From contig JAIRUI010000094.1 in NCBI GenBank assembly GCA_031254455.1, positions 1 through 37,108 on the forward strand: a DNA stretch of 37,108 bases. Reading direction: 5' to 3'. This DNA comes from Chitinispirillales bacterium. GTDB lineage: Bacteria; Fibrobacterota; Chitinivibrionia; Chitinivibrionales; Chitinivibrionaceae. Below are positions 15,708-24,069 of the stretch, one piece after another. Each line of letters starts with the position of its first letter. The stretch's first letter is position 1. The translations under genes were made by a program, and so were the position numbers. The notes beneath the pieces were generated by a model. It saw only the letters and a program-made list of their open reading frames with translations. It did not search any database and was not told the origin of the DNA.

Positions 15708-16940
15708 TTATTTTTTTGAATATTTTTTACAATTCGGACAATTTTTTTGACATTCCGTACCGTGTAAATTTTGTTGTTCATCAGAATTATGTCCGCCTTT
15801 CCTCTTTTCTCGAACGTTTTTTACGATTTCGCTTAATTTTTCACAAAAGTATTCAATTTCTTCTTTGGTTGTGAATTTCCCGAAACTTACCCTTATCGTT
15901 CTTGCCGCTGCTGATTGCGAAAGTCCGACGGCGGATAGAACGCCGCTTGTTCTGATTTTTTTTGAACTGCACGCAGAACCTTTTGATATGGAAATTCCCG
16001 CATTATCGAGTTGAAGGGTAATGATTTCATTTTCAATATCGTTTATCGTAACGCTTAAAGTTCCGCAAAGCGTTTTTCCGAATTCTTGCGGACTGTTGAA
16101 CGAAACGCCTTCAATTTTGTTTTCAAGCGATTCGATTAGACCTTTTCGTAAATTCCAGAGATATGTTTGTTCGGTTTCTATAACGGATTTTCTTAGTTCC
16201 ACCGCTTTTGCGAATCCGCTTGCAAGCCACTGATTAGCGGTTCCCGAACGAAACTCGTTTTCTTGTCCGCCGCCGATTATAAACGGCAAAAACGGCGTGT
16301 TTTCTCTAACAAACAATGCGCCGATTCCTCGCGGACCGTAAATTTTATGGCTGCTGAATGTCAAAAAATCCGCATTTATTTTTTCGAGAGAAATATTTAC
16401 CTTCCCGAATGCTTGAACGGCGTCAAAATGAAGTAATCCGCCGTTTTTTTTAACGATTTGGGCGATTTTTTCCACGTCCTGAATCGTACCGATTTCATTA
16501 TTCGCCCAAATAACGCTTACAAGTGAATTTTCATCACAAATTTCTTCCAATTTCTCAATGTCGATAAATCCTAAACAGTCAACAGGAATTTTGATAACTT
16601 CAACGCCGTTTTGCTTAAGAAATTCCGCATATTCGCTTATTGACGAATGCTCTATCGACGATATTATTAGTTTTTTCAAATTTTTGTTATCAAGCGTTTG
16701 TCGTAAAACCGTGTTGTTACTTTCCGTTCCGCCGCTTGTAAAAATTATTTCGTGAGGTTTTACGCACAAGAAATCGGCTATAATTTCACGAGATTTTTCC
16801 AATAAGTTCAAGGCGTTCTGCCCGTCAAAGTGAGCGCTCGCAGGATTTGCAAAACAATCCTTGTTTTCAAACATTGTTTTCAATACTTCATTTCCAATCG
16901 GAGTTGTAGCGTTGTAATCAAGATATATTCGTTTATTCAT
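15708..16940 (-). CDS. nifS: Cysteine desulfurase (NifS/IscS type) with Cys-rich tail
   Basis: A PLP enzyme that takes sulfur from cysteine for Fe-S clusters, tRNA thiolation or cofactors; cytoplasmic, 410 aa. Motifs: YLDYNATTP, FTSGGTESNN, EHSSI, ANNEIGTIQ, HFDAVQAFGK, the PLP lysine Lys199 in SSHKIYGPRG, GGGQENEFRSGT, the persulfide Cys324 in SKGSACSSKK and RVSFGKFTT. The loop around Cys324 is of the long, group I type. The last ~30 residues are unusual: after REKRKGGHNSDEQQ comes HGTECQKNCPNCKKYSKK, with Cys397, 401 and 404 (C-x3-C-x2-C), resembling a metal or cluster site. It overlaps the upstream membrane-protein gene by 8 nt. No iscU or nifU lies nearby, so its partner is unknown. Confidence 0.93.
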   Translation of the reverse strand: MNKRIYLDYNATTPIGNEVLKTMFENKDCFANPASAHFDGQNALNLLEKSREIIADFLCVKPHEIIFTSGGTESNNTVLRQTLDNKNLKKLIISSIEHSSISEYAEFLKQNGVEVIKIPVDCLGFIDIEKLEEICDENSLVSVIWANNEIGTIQDVEKIAQIVKKNGGLLHFDAVQAFGKVNISLEKINADFLTFSSHKIYGPRGIGALFVRENTPFLPFIIGGGQENEFRSGTANQWLASGFAKAVELRKSVIETEQTYLWNLRKGLIESLENKIEGVSFNSPQEFGKTLCGTLSVTINDIENEIITLQLDNAGISISKGSACSSKKIRTSGVLSAVGLSQSAAARTIRVSFGKFTTKEEIEYFCEKLSEIVKNVREKRKGGHNSDEQQNLHGTECQKNCPNCKKYSKK

Positions 16941-18879
16941 CTAACCTCTCAGTGTTAAAATTATTCCTATATAGGTCTTTTATGTCAAGATTTTTTAAGT
17001 CTGCTTGTTTTTTCAACCGCCTTACGTATTCGTTAACGAATTTCTGATTCTTTTCTGAGTCTTTGGATTCCTTAGTAAGTTTTTCCAAATAAATAAATGC
17101 GGAATCTTTATCGTCCTGAAAATAAAATGCCATACTTTTATTACAAATAGCCATGATGTTTTCTTTTTCTATTGATAGAACCGTTGTGGAAAATGCGACG
17201 GCGGAATCAAGATCTCCCGCTTGTGCGGAGTCGCTTTGCGAACGTATAATGTATGTTTCAGATAACACTAAAAGAATTTTTATATAGGTGGATATCTCTT
17301 TTCGAACCAGAGCCTTTGACACATTTAGACCGCGAATTACTTCGTTGTAGTTTTGGTTTTTAAACATAAATAATCCATAATTCATTGTCGCCAGCATTAA
17401 TTCGTCATAATTTATTTTTTTTAACCAATTCCCGTTTTCATCTATAAAACTCTCTATTATTTTATTATATATTATCTCTGCGGAATCTCCTTTTTTTATA
17501 TAATTAAGGCGATTTGCACGATTTATATCTAAAAGGTTACTCGTAACATTATTATTGTCGGCAAGTTCAAAAACTTTTTCCGCCGCATCAAATTGACCGG
17601 TATTTATAAGAAATTCACTTAAATTTATGTATAAATGCGGAGTTTTACTATTATATTTAAGCGCTGAATAATGAATTGTTCCTGCATTCATCCAATCGTC
17701 TGTTCTTTTTGACGCCGTAACCGCCAGAATGATAATAATAACGGTAATTATAGTTATTTTTATTATGTTGATGTTTCCAGATAATTTCAAAAGTCCGAAA
17801 ATTGCAATCGGCATTACTAAATATTGGTAACGGTCGGCGACAACCGAAATAAGTTGATAGTCAAAAGGAACAATTCCGGAATTTGGCAAAAGAAGCAATG
17901 CGAATAACCAAAGCCAGCGAAAGTTTTTGTAACGAATCGGTAAAAATACTGCTAAAAATCCGAGCAACCAGTAGTATTGGGAATCAAGCTTACTCATAAC
18001 GTCTATTGGCAGTTGTTCCGGATAAATACTGACAAGCGGAAAAGGCGTTATTAACTGCGACAAATAAAATCCGATAACATGGAACGGGATGATTATTCTA
18101 CAGTAAATCGGCAGTCCTTCGTAAAGTCCTGTTGTAGCAGGCTGAGCGATTTTGGTAATTACCGCCAAAATCGCCGACATTACAAAAAAAACGGCAATAA
18201 ATAAAAAATATTTTAACTTTGTTTCCGAAATAGAATGTTTTTTTTCGGTAAAAAACCAAATTGCCGTAAACAAAATCGGAAGCGTTGTAACCGACGGTTT
18301 TGAAAGAAGCGCAAGCGCAAAGTACAAAATCGCAAGGAAATATGAGAGTTTTTTATCGGTGTTTTTCCAATTTATAAACTGAATTGCAGCCAAGGCGCTC
18401 CAGAAAAACGCAAACAAGCCTTTAAATTCGCTTATCCATGCCAAACTTTCTACTTGAACAGGATGGACTAAAAATATCAATACTCCAAGAAACGCCGGTA
18501 CTTTTGATATATTTAATTTTGTAAAAATTTTGAAAACCAAACAAGCGTTTATAGTGTGAAAAAGTAAATTTAAAAAATGATAAGTCATCGCTTTTTCAGG
18601 AATTTCAAGCGGATTAATTCCAATCCAAATCAGTTTCCAAACCGAATATGTCAGCGGCATATAAAGTCCTTTATGAATATTCGTCCAGAAATATCTTAGC
18701 GATTCCCCAAAATTTTGTTTTATAATCCAATAGTTATCGGATATGTGCAAGTAGTCGTCCCAAGAATTGAAATAGGCGTAATCAATAACTTTCCCGAAAA
18801 GTAAAATTGAAAAAACTATTATTATCCCGTAAAAAATTGAAATATTCTTGTTAAGTAAATCCTGAATTCTATTTAACAT
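16933..18879 (-). CDS. TMTC-like GT-C membrane protein with C-terminal TPRs, 648 aa
   Basis: A polytopic inner-membrane protein. About residues 15-410 hold some ten hydrophobic segments with the GT-C style first-loop motif NSWDDYLHI and the signature HPVQVESLAWISEFKGLFAFFW-like stretch (seen as HPVQVESLAWISE). That resembles the HPxxxEAVAWxxxR of TMTC/DUF1736 O-mannosyltransferase-like proteins. The C-terminal 230 residues carry TPR-type repeats (PHLYINLSEFLINTGQFDAA). GT-C enzymes move sugars from lipid-linked donors to proteins or glycans at the outer face, so protein glycosylation is likely but unproven. The start at 18879 is chosen over the ATG at 18885 because the SD AAGGA directly abuts the latter but lies 5 nt from the former. 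It lies 62 nt downstream of the EAL gene and overlaps nifS. Confidence 0.75.
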   Translation of the reverse strand: MLNRIQDLLNKNISIFYGIIIVFSILLFGKVIDYAYFNSWDDYLHISDNYWIIKQNFGESLRYFWTNIHKGLYMPLTYSVWKLIWIGINPLEIPEKAMTYHFLNLLFHTINACLVFKIFTKLNISKVPAFLGVLIFLVHPVQVESLAWISEFKGLFAFFWSALAAIQFINWKNTDKKLSYFLAILYFALALLSKPSVTTLPILFTAIWFFTEKKHSISETKLKYFLFIAVFFVMSAILAVITKIAQPATTGLYEGLPIYCRIIIPFHVIGFYLSQLITPFPLVSIYPEQLPIDVMSKLDSQYYWLLGFLAVFLPIRYKNFRWLWLFALLLLPNSGIVPFDYQLISVVADRYQYLVMPIAIFGLLKLSGNINIIKITIITVIIIILAVTASKRTDDWMNAGTIHYSALKYNSKTPHLYINLSEFLINTGQFDAAEKVFELADNNNVTSNLLDINRANRLNYIKKGDSAEIIYNKIIESFIDENGNWLKKINYDELMLATMNYGLFMFKNQNYNEVIRGLNVSKALVRKEISTYIKILLVLSETYIIRSQSDSAQAGDLDSAVAFSTTVLSIEKENIMAICNKSMAFYFQDDKDSAFIYLEKLTKESKDSEKNQKFVNEYVRRLKKQADLKNLDIKDLYRNNFNTERLDE

Positions 18880-18941
18880 TTTCATCCTTATATATTTATA
18901 AAGTTTTGAAACGTAACGGCAGCTATAGAATTTTTATCTGA

Positions 18942-20822
18942 TTATATATTTATATTTTCTTTGCTGTCGTAGTCTTCAAATCTAAAATTTCGAATATATT
19001 CCAAACATTCAAAACTTGATAACGCTTTTGAATAGAACCAGCCTTGGATTTCGTCTGCGCCCAAGCCCTGCAAAAGTTTGACTTGAACTTCGTCTTCAAC
19101 GCCTTCCGTAACTGTTTTCATCCCTAGTTCTTTCGCTAGAATCAGAAGAAATTTAAAAACTTGCCTTTCGCTTCTCCCTTTCATAAGTCCGTCGGAAAAA
19201 CTTTTGTCAATCTTTAACTCGTCAAACTTGAATTTATGTAAATAACTGAGAGAGGAATATCCTGTTCCGAAATCGTCTAACGATAAGTTAAAACCCATGT
19301 CTTTTAGTCGGGAAATAACGTCGTTAGCGCCTTTTTTTAGGATTGTTCCTTCGGTAATTTCCAAATAAATATTTACAGGGTCGATTCCAAAATTTGCCGC
19401 TTTTGCAAAAATATTATCTATGAAATTATTCTGCATAAGTTGTATCGGAGAAATGTTTATTGAAATTGTTACGTCTTCCGAGCAAATTTTATGGACTTGT
19501 TTTATGTGATATAACGCCGATTCTATAACATATTCGCCCAAAGTTATTATATGCCCGCTTTTTTCGGCGATGTTAACAAATTCTTCGGGGGAAATATATC
19601 CTACGTTCGGATGCGTCCAACGGGACAACGCCTCCATTCCGGTCACTTTTTTATTTACAAGAGAAATCTTAGGCTGAAAGAATACTTGCAATTCACCGTT
19701 GCGGCAAGCGGAAAGGAAATCTTTTTGTATCGCAGACACTCGTTTTTTCTCGTCTAAATACTCGTAAGTAAAAAATGAATTGTTGCCGATGTCTTGTTTG
19801 GACACCTCGGATTTTGATTTGTTTAGCGATAATTCAGCAAATTCAAATAATTGTTCGATACTTGACGCTTGTTCTGGATAAAAAACCACACCTGCCGAAA
19901 ATGAAATAGAATTATCTAATGAATATTTGTCCGAGGTGGTTTTAATTGATTTTTCCAATTCATTTAATTGTGCGTTCAATATTAACGAGTTTTGGGTTTT
20001 TGAAATAAACGCGAACCTGTCGCCGTAAAAACGGGAATGTGCAAAACTTTCAGGAAAGTTTATTAAATTTAACGCCACGTCTTTAAGTATTTCGTTTAAC
20101 TTTGATATTTCTAGGATGTCGCTTAATTCGCCGAATTTATTTATGTCCATTAAAACAAAATAAAATTCGGAATTTTGGGATATTATTTTTTTTAACTCTC
20201 TCGTGAATCCATATTTGTTAAGCAAATTTGTCAATTCATCCGAATTTTTTCGTATTTCTTCCTCTTTTGAGAATAGTTCGACTTTCTTCATAATACTGAA
20301 ACCGATTATGCCTTCGGCGATCAAAACAACTATGTAAGCAAACCAATATTTGCCTAAGATTAAAGGTTCAAATTTATTTCCCGCGATAACGATAATTACG
20401 GCTAAACATGTTAATATGGAATACGCAAGCGCAATTGTTGACGAACACAAAACATAACTTATAGCCACTATTATCAAATAACTTAAAGTAAAAATTTCTT
20501 TGTAAGATGTTGTTAGGCTGGGTTCGACAAACTTTATGGCTATTAAGCAATAAATCGGAACGGCGTAAAACAAATACTGTGTTTTTTGCGGGTAGGCGTA
20601 TGTAAAAAATATTCCACAGATATTTAAACCGACAAATATGAATGTAACCGCTGTATTGAAATAACTCCTGTCTATTATAAACATAAGTGCGAGTATGAAC
20701 GACAGTCCCGTAGCGTATAGAATGATTCGTGTTATAATCAACCTGAGATCGTACAACGATGAAGTCAACGAATCTTTATTTTCAATTGATGATATTTCTT
20801 TCATCCAAATTGTCTGACCCAT
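18942..20822 (-). CDS. Membrane GGDEF(degenerate)-EAL protein, probable c-di-GMP phosphodiesterase
   Basis: About 626 aa. Residues ~20-180 are five to six membrane helices, followed by a short linker (KKVELFSKEEEIRKNSDELT). The GGDEF domain follows (TNLLNKYGFTRELK, FVLMDINKFGEL), but its signature is YGDRF (residues 266-270) in place of GGDEF, so diguanylate cyclase activity is unlikely. The EAL domain is intact: MEALSRW (Glu397), NISPIQLMQ, LEITEGTIL, LSLDDFGTGYSSLSYLHKF, ELKIDKSF, TVTEGVED and QGWFYSKAL. It should hydrolyse c-di-GMP to pGpG, perhaps steered by the dead GGDEF domain. The start is uncertain: TTG 20837, ATG 20822 and ATG 20804 are in frame and none has a strong SD. Probably first gene of the reverse operon. 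Confidence 0.9.
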   Translation of the reverse strand: MGQTIWMKEISSIENKDSLTSSLYDLRLIITRIILYATGLSFILALMFIIDRSYFNTAVTFIFVGLNICGIFFTYAYPQKTQYLFYAVPIYCLIAIKFVEPSLTTSYKEIFTLSYLIIVAISYVLCSSTIALAYSILTCLAVIIVIAGNKFEPLILGKYWFAYIVVLIAEGIIGFSIMKKVELFSKEEEIRKNSDELTNLLNKYGFTRELKKIISQNSEFYFVLMDINKFGELSDILEISKLNEILKDVALNLINFPESFAHSRFYGDRFAFISKTQNSLILNAQLNELEKSIKTTSDKYSLDNSISFSAGVVFYPEQASSIEQLFEFAELSLNKSKSEVSKQDIGNNSFFTYEYLDEKKRVSAIQKDFLSACRNGELQVFFQPKISLVNKKVTGMEALSRWTHPNVGYISPEEFVNIAEKSGHIITLGEYVIESALYHIKQVHKICSEDVTISINISPIQLMQNNFIDNIFAKAANFGIDPVNIYLEITEGTILKKGANDVISRLKDMGFNLSLDDFGTGYSSLSYLHKFKFDELKIDKSFSDGLMKGRSERQVFKFLLILAKELGMKTVTEGVEDEVQVKLLQGLGADEIQGWFYSKALSSFECLEYIRNFRFEDYDSKENINI

Positions 20823-20911
20823 ACCAATCCATATCAAAAAAAATTATTTTTAGTAGTCAGTTTATAACCGTACTAAAATATATTTTTTATAAACAAAGAG
20901 GAGAATATTTT

Positions 20912-23458
20912 GTGAAAAAGGTTTTATTTTTATCATTTTTATTGTCGATAGCGGCATTTTCCGAAAATTTTACGATTGATTTCACACGGATTGATCCTTT
21001 GGCTTCTGCGGTTTTGAGAGGGGTTGAAGAGGCGTTCTCAATTAACGAAAAAGGGCTTAACGCACTTGAGAAAGGAGATTTTGAGGAGGCGGAAGAGTGT
21101 TTTTTAAGGGCTGCCGATATGCTTCCGATTTACAGTGACGCAAAAAATAACCTCGGAGTTTTATATTACAGGACGCAGAGAGAAGAGGAAGCGCAGAAAA
21201 TTTGGAAGCAAGTCGTACAAAAAGATCACGAATATGCGACCGCGTGGTATAACTTGGGACTTTATACTGTGAATTCGGGAGATTTTGCTAAAGCGGGGGA
21301 ATATTTTTTGCGCGCGGCCAAAGAACAGCCGGATTTTTGGAGGGCGAAAATCCAAATTGCGCGGATAAATTTGGTTAATAATAAAAAAAACGAAGCGAAA
21401 AAATTAGCCGCCGCCGCGTATGCCAAAGCGCCGAACGTCGAGGAAATTTGGTCGCTTTATTCATACGTTTTGGCGCAAACCGGCGAAGCGGCAAAAGCGA
21501 TAAAAATTCTTGAAAAAAAAGTTCCGTCCGCGGCTGCCGTTAAAATGCTAGGAGAAATTTATGCGGTAAGCGGCGACTATGTCAAAGCGAAAACATATTT
21601 TGAATCCCTCAAAATAAATTATTCGCCTTTGCGCGATTATTACGAGTCTCTTGCAGCGGTTTACAATGAACTAAAAATGTATAAAAAAACCGAAGAATTA
21701 TTTAAGGAAGCCGAAAATATGGGCGATAAAATTTCGCTTTCGTTTTGGATTTCTTATACTTGGGCGCTTCACGAACAGGGGCAAAAAGACAGAGCGATTT
21801 CAATTTTGATGCAGAAATCCGTACAAAATCCCGACGACAAAGATTTGAAAGCAAAATTGATTTATGTTTTGATTAATGATAAAAAATTCGATGACGCTAA
21901 AGCTGTTTTGGATGAAATGGAAAAAGCGGACGATAAAAATTTCAGCATTCAATACCTAAAAGGATTTGCCGCATTGAACATATCGCAATACGAAGAAAGC
22001 AAAAAATCACTTGAAACGGCGCTTAAAATCTCGCCGAACGATAACGCCGCCAAAGGACTTTTAGCGTTTGTTCTGGTTAATTTAGGCGATACGAAAACCG
22101 CCGAGAAATTGTGGCGCGAAAGTGTAAAATCGGATACGCTTAACAATCAGTCGTTTATAAATCTTGCCGTACTTTACGAAAAAAAAAACATGTGCGACTC
22201 CGCTTTAATTTATTATAAAAAAGCGTTGAAAATCGCAGAAAATGCGGGCGTCAGAGTAAGTATTGGGAATATTTTCCTTGAAAAAAAACAATACGATTCG
22301 GCAATTGTGAATTATGCGCTTGCCCATGATTCTTCGGATTGGCGAACAAAGGCGCTTGCCGGCGAATATTTTGCAGCGATTGGGCTTAAAGATACTAATT
22401 TTGCCGACAAAGTAGCGGCGTTTATTTCAACGTCGGATACGGGCGATTATGTGATTCGCGTACTTTCGGATTACGCTTACAGAAAAGGCGATTTTGAGCA
22501 ATCCGAAAAATTATCAAGAAGCATTTCGTCGCCGATCGCAGAGGATTATATTCGTTTAGGCTGGACTTATTTGGAACTCAAAAACACAAGAAGCGCAGAA
22601 ATTGCGGCGGATTCCGCAAAATTTCTTAAGGCGAACGAAAGCGAAATCTCAAAACTGCGTCAGCGGATTGCTTTCGCGAAAGGCGATTACAATTCGGCGC
22701 TTTCTTTTAAGGACGATTCTCCGTCCGGAATTTACAATCGGGCGATTATTTTGTATAGAAATAAAGATTATTCGCAGGCGCTTAACGAATCGATAATCGC
22801 CGCCGATTTATTTTTTGGAAATGAAAAAATAGAAATGGTTCGCATCGCGGCTAATTCCGCCGCCGCCATAAAAAACTGGTCTGTTGCGCTTCGGTGGTTT
22901 TCGCTTTTAAATAAACTTGATCCAACAGCGCAAAATGCGCTTAATACGGCGATTGCCGCTTACAACGAAAACAACATAACGCTCACCAAAGAATTTTATT
23001 TATCTGCGAAAGAACAGGATTCTTTAATTTTGAACAAGGATATTGAAGCGCGTTTGGAATACGAAGAACGTCTTAAAGAGTCGCAGGAAACGATGGAGAT
23101 AGTGTTTTCTATCGCCGATTCTCTATACAACAGCGCATTAAATTTTCATTTGAGCGGCGATACTGAAAACGCGGTGAAATTATATGAAGAGTTACTGAAA
23201 TTCGATAAAAATTATTACCGTGCTTGGAATAATCTTGGTGCGATTTACGGCGAACAGGGTGAATTTGAAAAGGCGATTGATTCATACGAAAATGCTGTCG
23301 GCAAACGAGCGGATATTGTAGATGGATATGTAAATCTGGTAAATATTTATTCGGCGATTGACGACATAGATAATGCGAAAAAATGGCTTCGTAAGGGTTT
23401 GAAAGTCGCTCCAAAAGATCAAAATTTGCTGTTTTTCAAAAAGCAATTAGGGGAGTGA
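20912..23458 (+). CDS. Exported TPR-repeat protein, 848 aa
   Basis: The GTG start at 20912 follows GAGGAG and gives MKKVLFLSFLLSIAAFSENF, a Sec signal peptide with cleavage after AFS. An earlier in-frame ATG (20759) would put 51 residues before the signal and overlap the divergent EAL gene. The rest is almost wholly tandem tetratricopeptide repeats, for example YYRTQREEEAQKIWKQVV, AWYNLGLYTVNSGDFAKA, INLAVLYEKKNMCDSA and AWNNLGAIYGEQGEFEKA, roughly 18-20 units. Such proteins scaffold complexes in the periplasm or at the outer membrane. No enzymatic domain is visible. It stands alone between the divergent operon and a decayed region. Confidence 0.85.
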   Translation: MKKVLFLSFLLSIAAFSENFTIDFTRIDPLASAVLRGVEEAFSINEKGLNALEKGDFEEAEECFLRAADMLPIYSDAKNNLGVLYYRTQREEEAQKIWKQVVQKDHEYATAWYNLGLYTVNSGDFAKAGEYFLRAAKEQPDFWRAKIQIARINLVNNKKNEAKKLAAAAYAKAPNVEEIWSLYSYVLAQTGEAAKAIKILEKKVPSAAAVKMLGEIYAVSGDYVKAKTYFESLKINYSPLRDYYESLAAVYNELKMYKKTEELFKEAENMGDKISLSFWISYTWALHEQGQKDRAISILMQKSVQNPDDKDLKAKLIYVLINDKKFDDAKAVLDEMEKADDKNFSIQYLKGFAALNISQYEESKKSLETALKISPNDNAAKGLLAFVLVNLGDTKTAEKLWRESVKSDTLNNQSFINLAVLYEKKNMCDSALIYYKKALKIAENAGVRVSIGNIFLEKKQYDSAIVNYALAHDSSDWRTKALAGEYFAAIGLKDTNFADKVAAFISTSDTGDYVIRVLSDYAYRKGDFEQSEKLSRSISSPIAEDYIRLGWTYLELKNTRSAEIAADSAKFLKANESEISKLRQRIAFAKGDYNSALSFKDDSPSGIYNRAIILYRNKDYSQALNESIIAADLFFGNEKIEMVRIAANSAAAIKNWSVALRWFSLLNKLDPTAQNALNTAIAAYNENNITLTKEFYLSAKEQDSLILNKDIEARLEYEERLKESQETMEIVFSIADSLYNSALNFHLSGDTENAVKLYEELLKFDKNYYRAWNNLGAIYGEQGEFEKAIDSYENAVGKRADIVDGYVNLVNIYSAIDDIDNAKKWLRKGLKVAPKDQNLLFFKKQLGE

Positions 23459-23555
23459 TTGGCTTGTTGAAAATAGTTTTGCGTTTACTCGCAGCAATAA
23501 ATTATATTTTAGACAAGAAAACAATCCGGTTTTGCCGGAGCTAAAAGGAAATTGC

Positions 23556-24018
23556 ATGACAGATAAAGCATACGAAACAGTCATACAAACCCACCTTATA
23601 AAACGGCGCGAAGTCGCTTCACAAGCGGAATTCGTGGGGGGGGGGGCAAATCTTCTATGATGGTTTCTTTCCTGTTTATGCGCAAATTAAAGGCGTTTCA
23701 TGCAAAGTTTTTCAGCAATCACGCCGAGCATTAACTGATAGTTTTGAACATCACCTCAAATATTTCATAGAATATATAGAATTTTGCAAAATTACAATAA
23801 AAACTCATTACGGTGAAGTTTTACAAATTGATAATGCTTTGTCGGTACAGACTCTATACTTTCGGAACCTTTTGGGATTGATATTCCAAGTGATTTTATG
23901 CTTGCGGAAATTTCCTCGATATAGTTGTCGCGTGATTTATGCTTATGAGACTCTATACAATCGTTTACACTACGAAAAATATAATAAAAGGCGTTTAACC
24001 AAAAATAAGAGAAATTAA
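23556..24018 (+). pseudogene. Disrupted or phase-variable ORF with an 11-G tract
   Basis: AAAAGGA precedes ATG 23556, which reads MTDKAYETVIQTHLIKRREV, ASQAEFVGGG and stops at TGA (ANLL*) just past a run of 11 G (23636-23646). With one G fewer the frame would run QIFYDGFFPVYAQIKGVSC and on without a stop to TAA at 24018, giving 153 residues. A second frame around 23850-23924 also looks coding-like (ILSEPFGIDIPSDFMLAEIS), so a decayed gene with more than one shift is an alternative to a simple on/off switch. I do not recognise the product. The N-terminus faintly recalls transposase or restriction-subunit starts, but not enough to name. The remainder of 23459-24069 shows nothing else. Confidence 0.5.
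23636..23646. repeat. G11 homopolymer
   Basis: Eleven consecutive G in a low-GC background, the only such tract in the window. Tracts of this length slip during replication and are classic contingency loci. They are also error-prone in sequencing. Confidence 0.9.
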
Positions 24019-24069
24019 ACGAAAGAAAAAGTAATGGATTTCAGAAACATTTTATCAAAAGGAGTTTTT

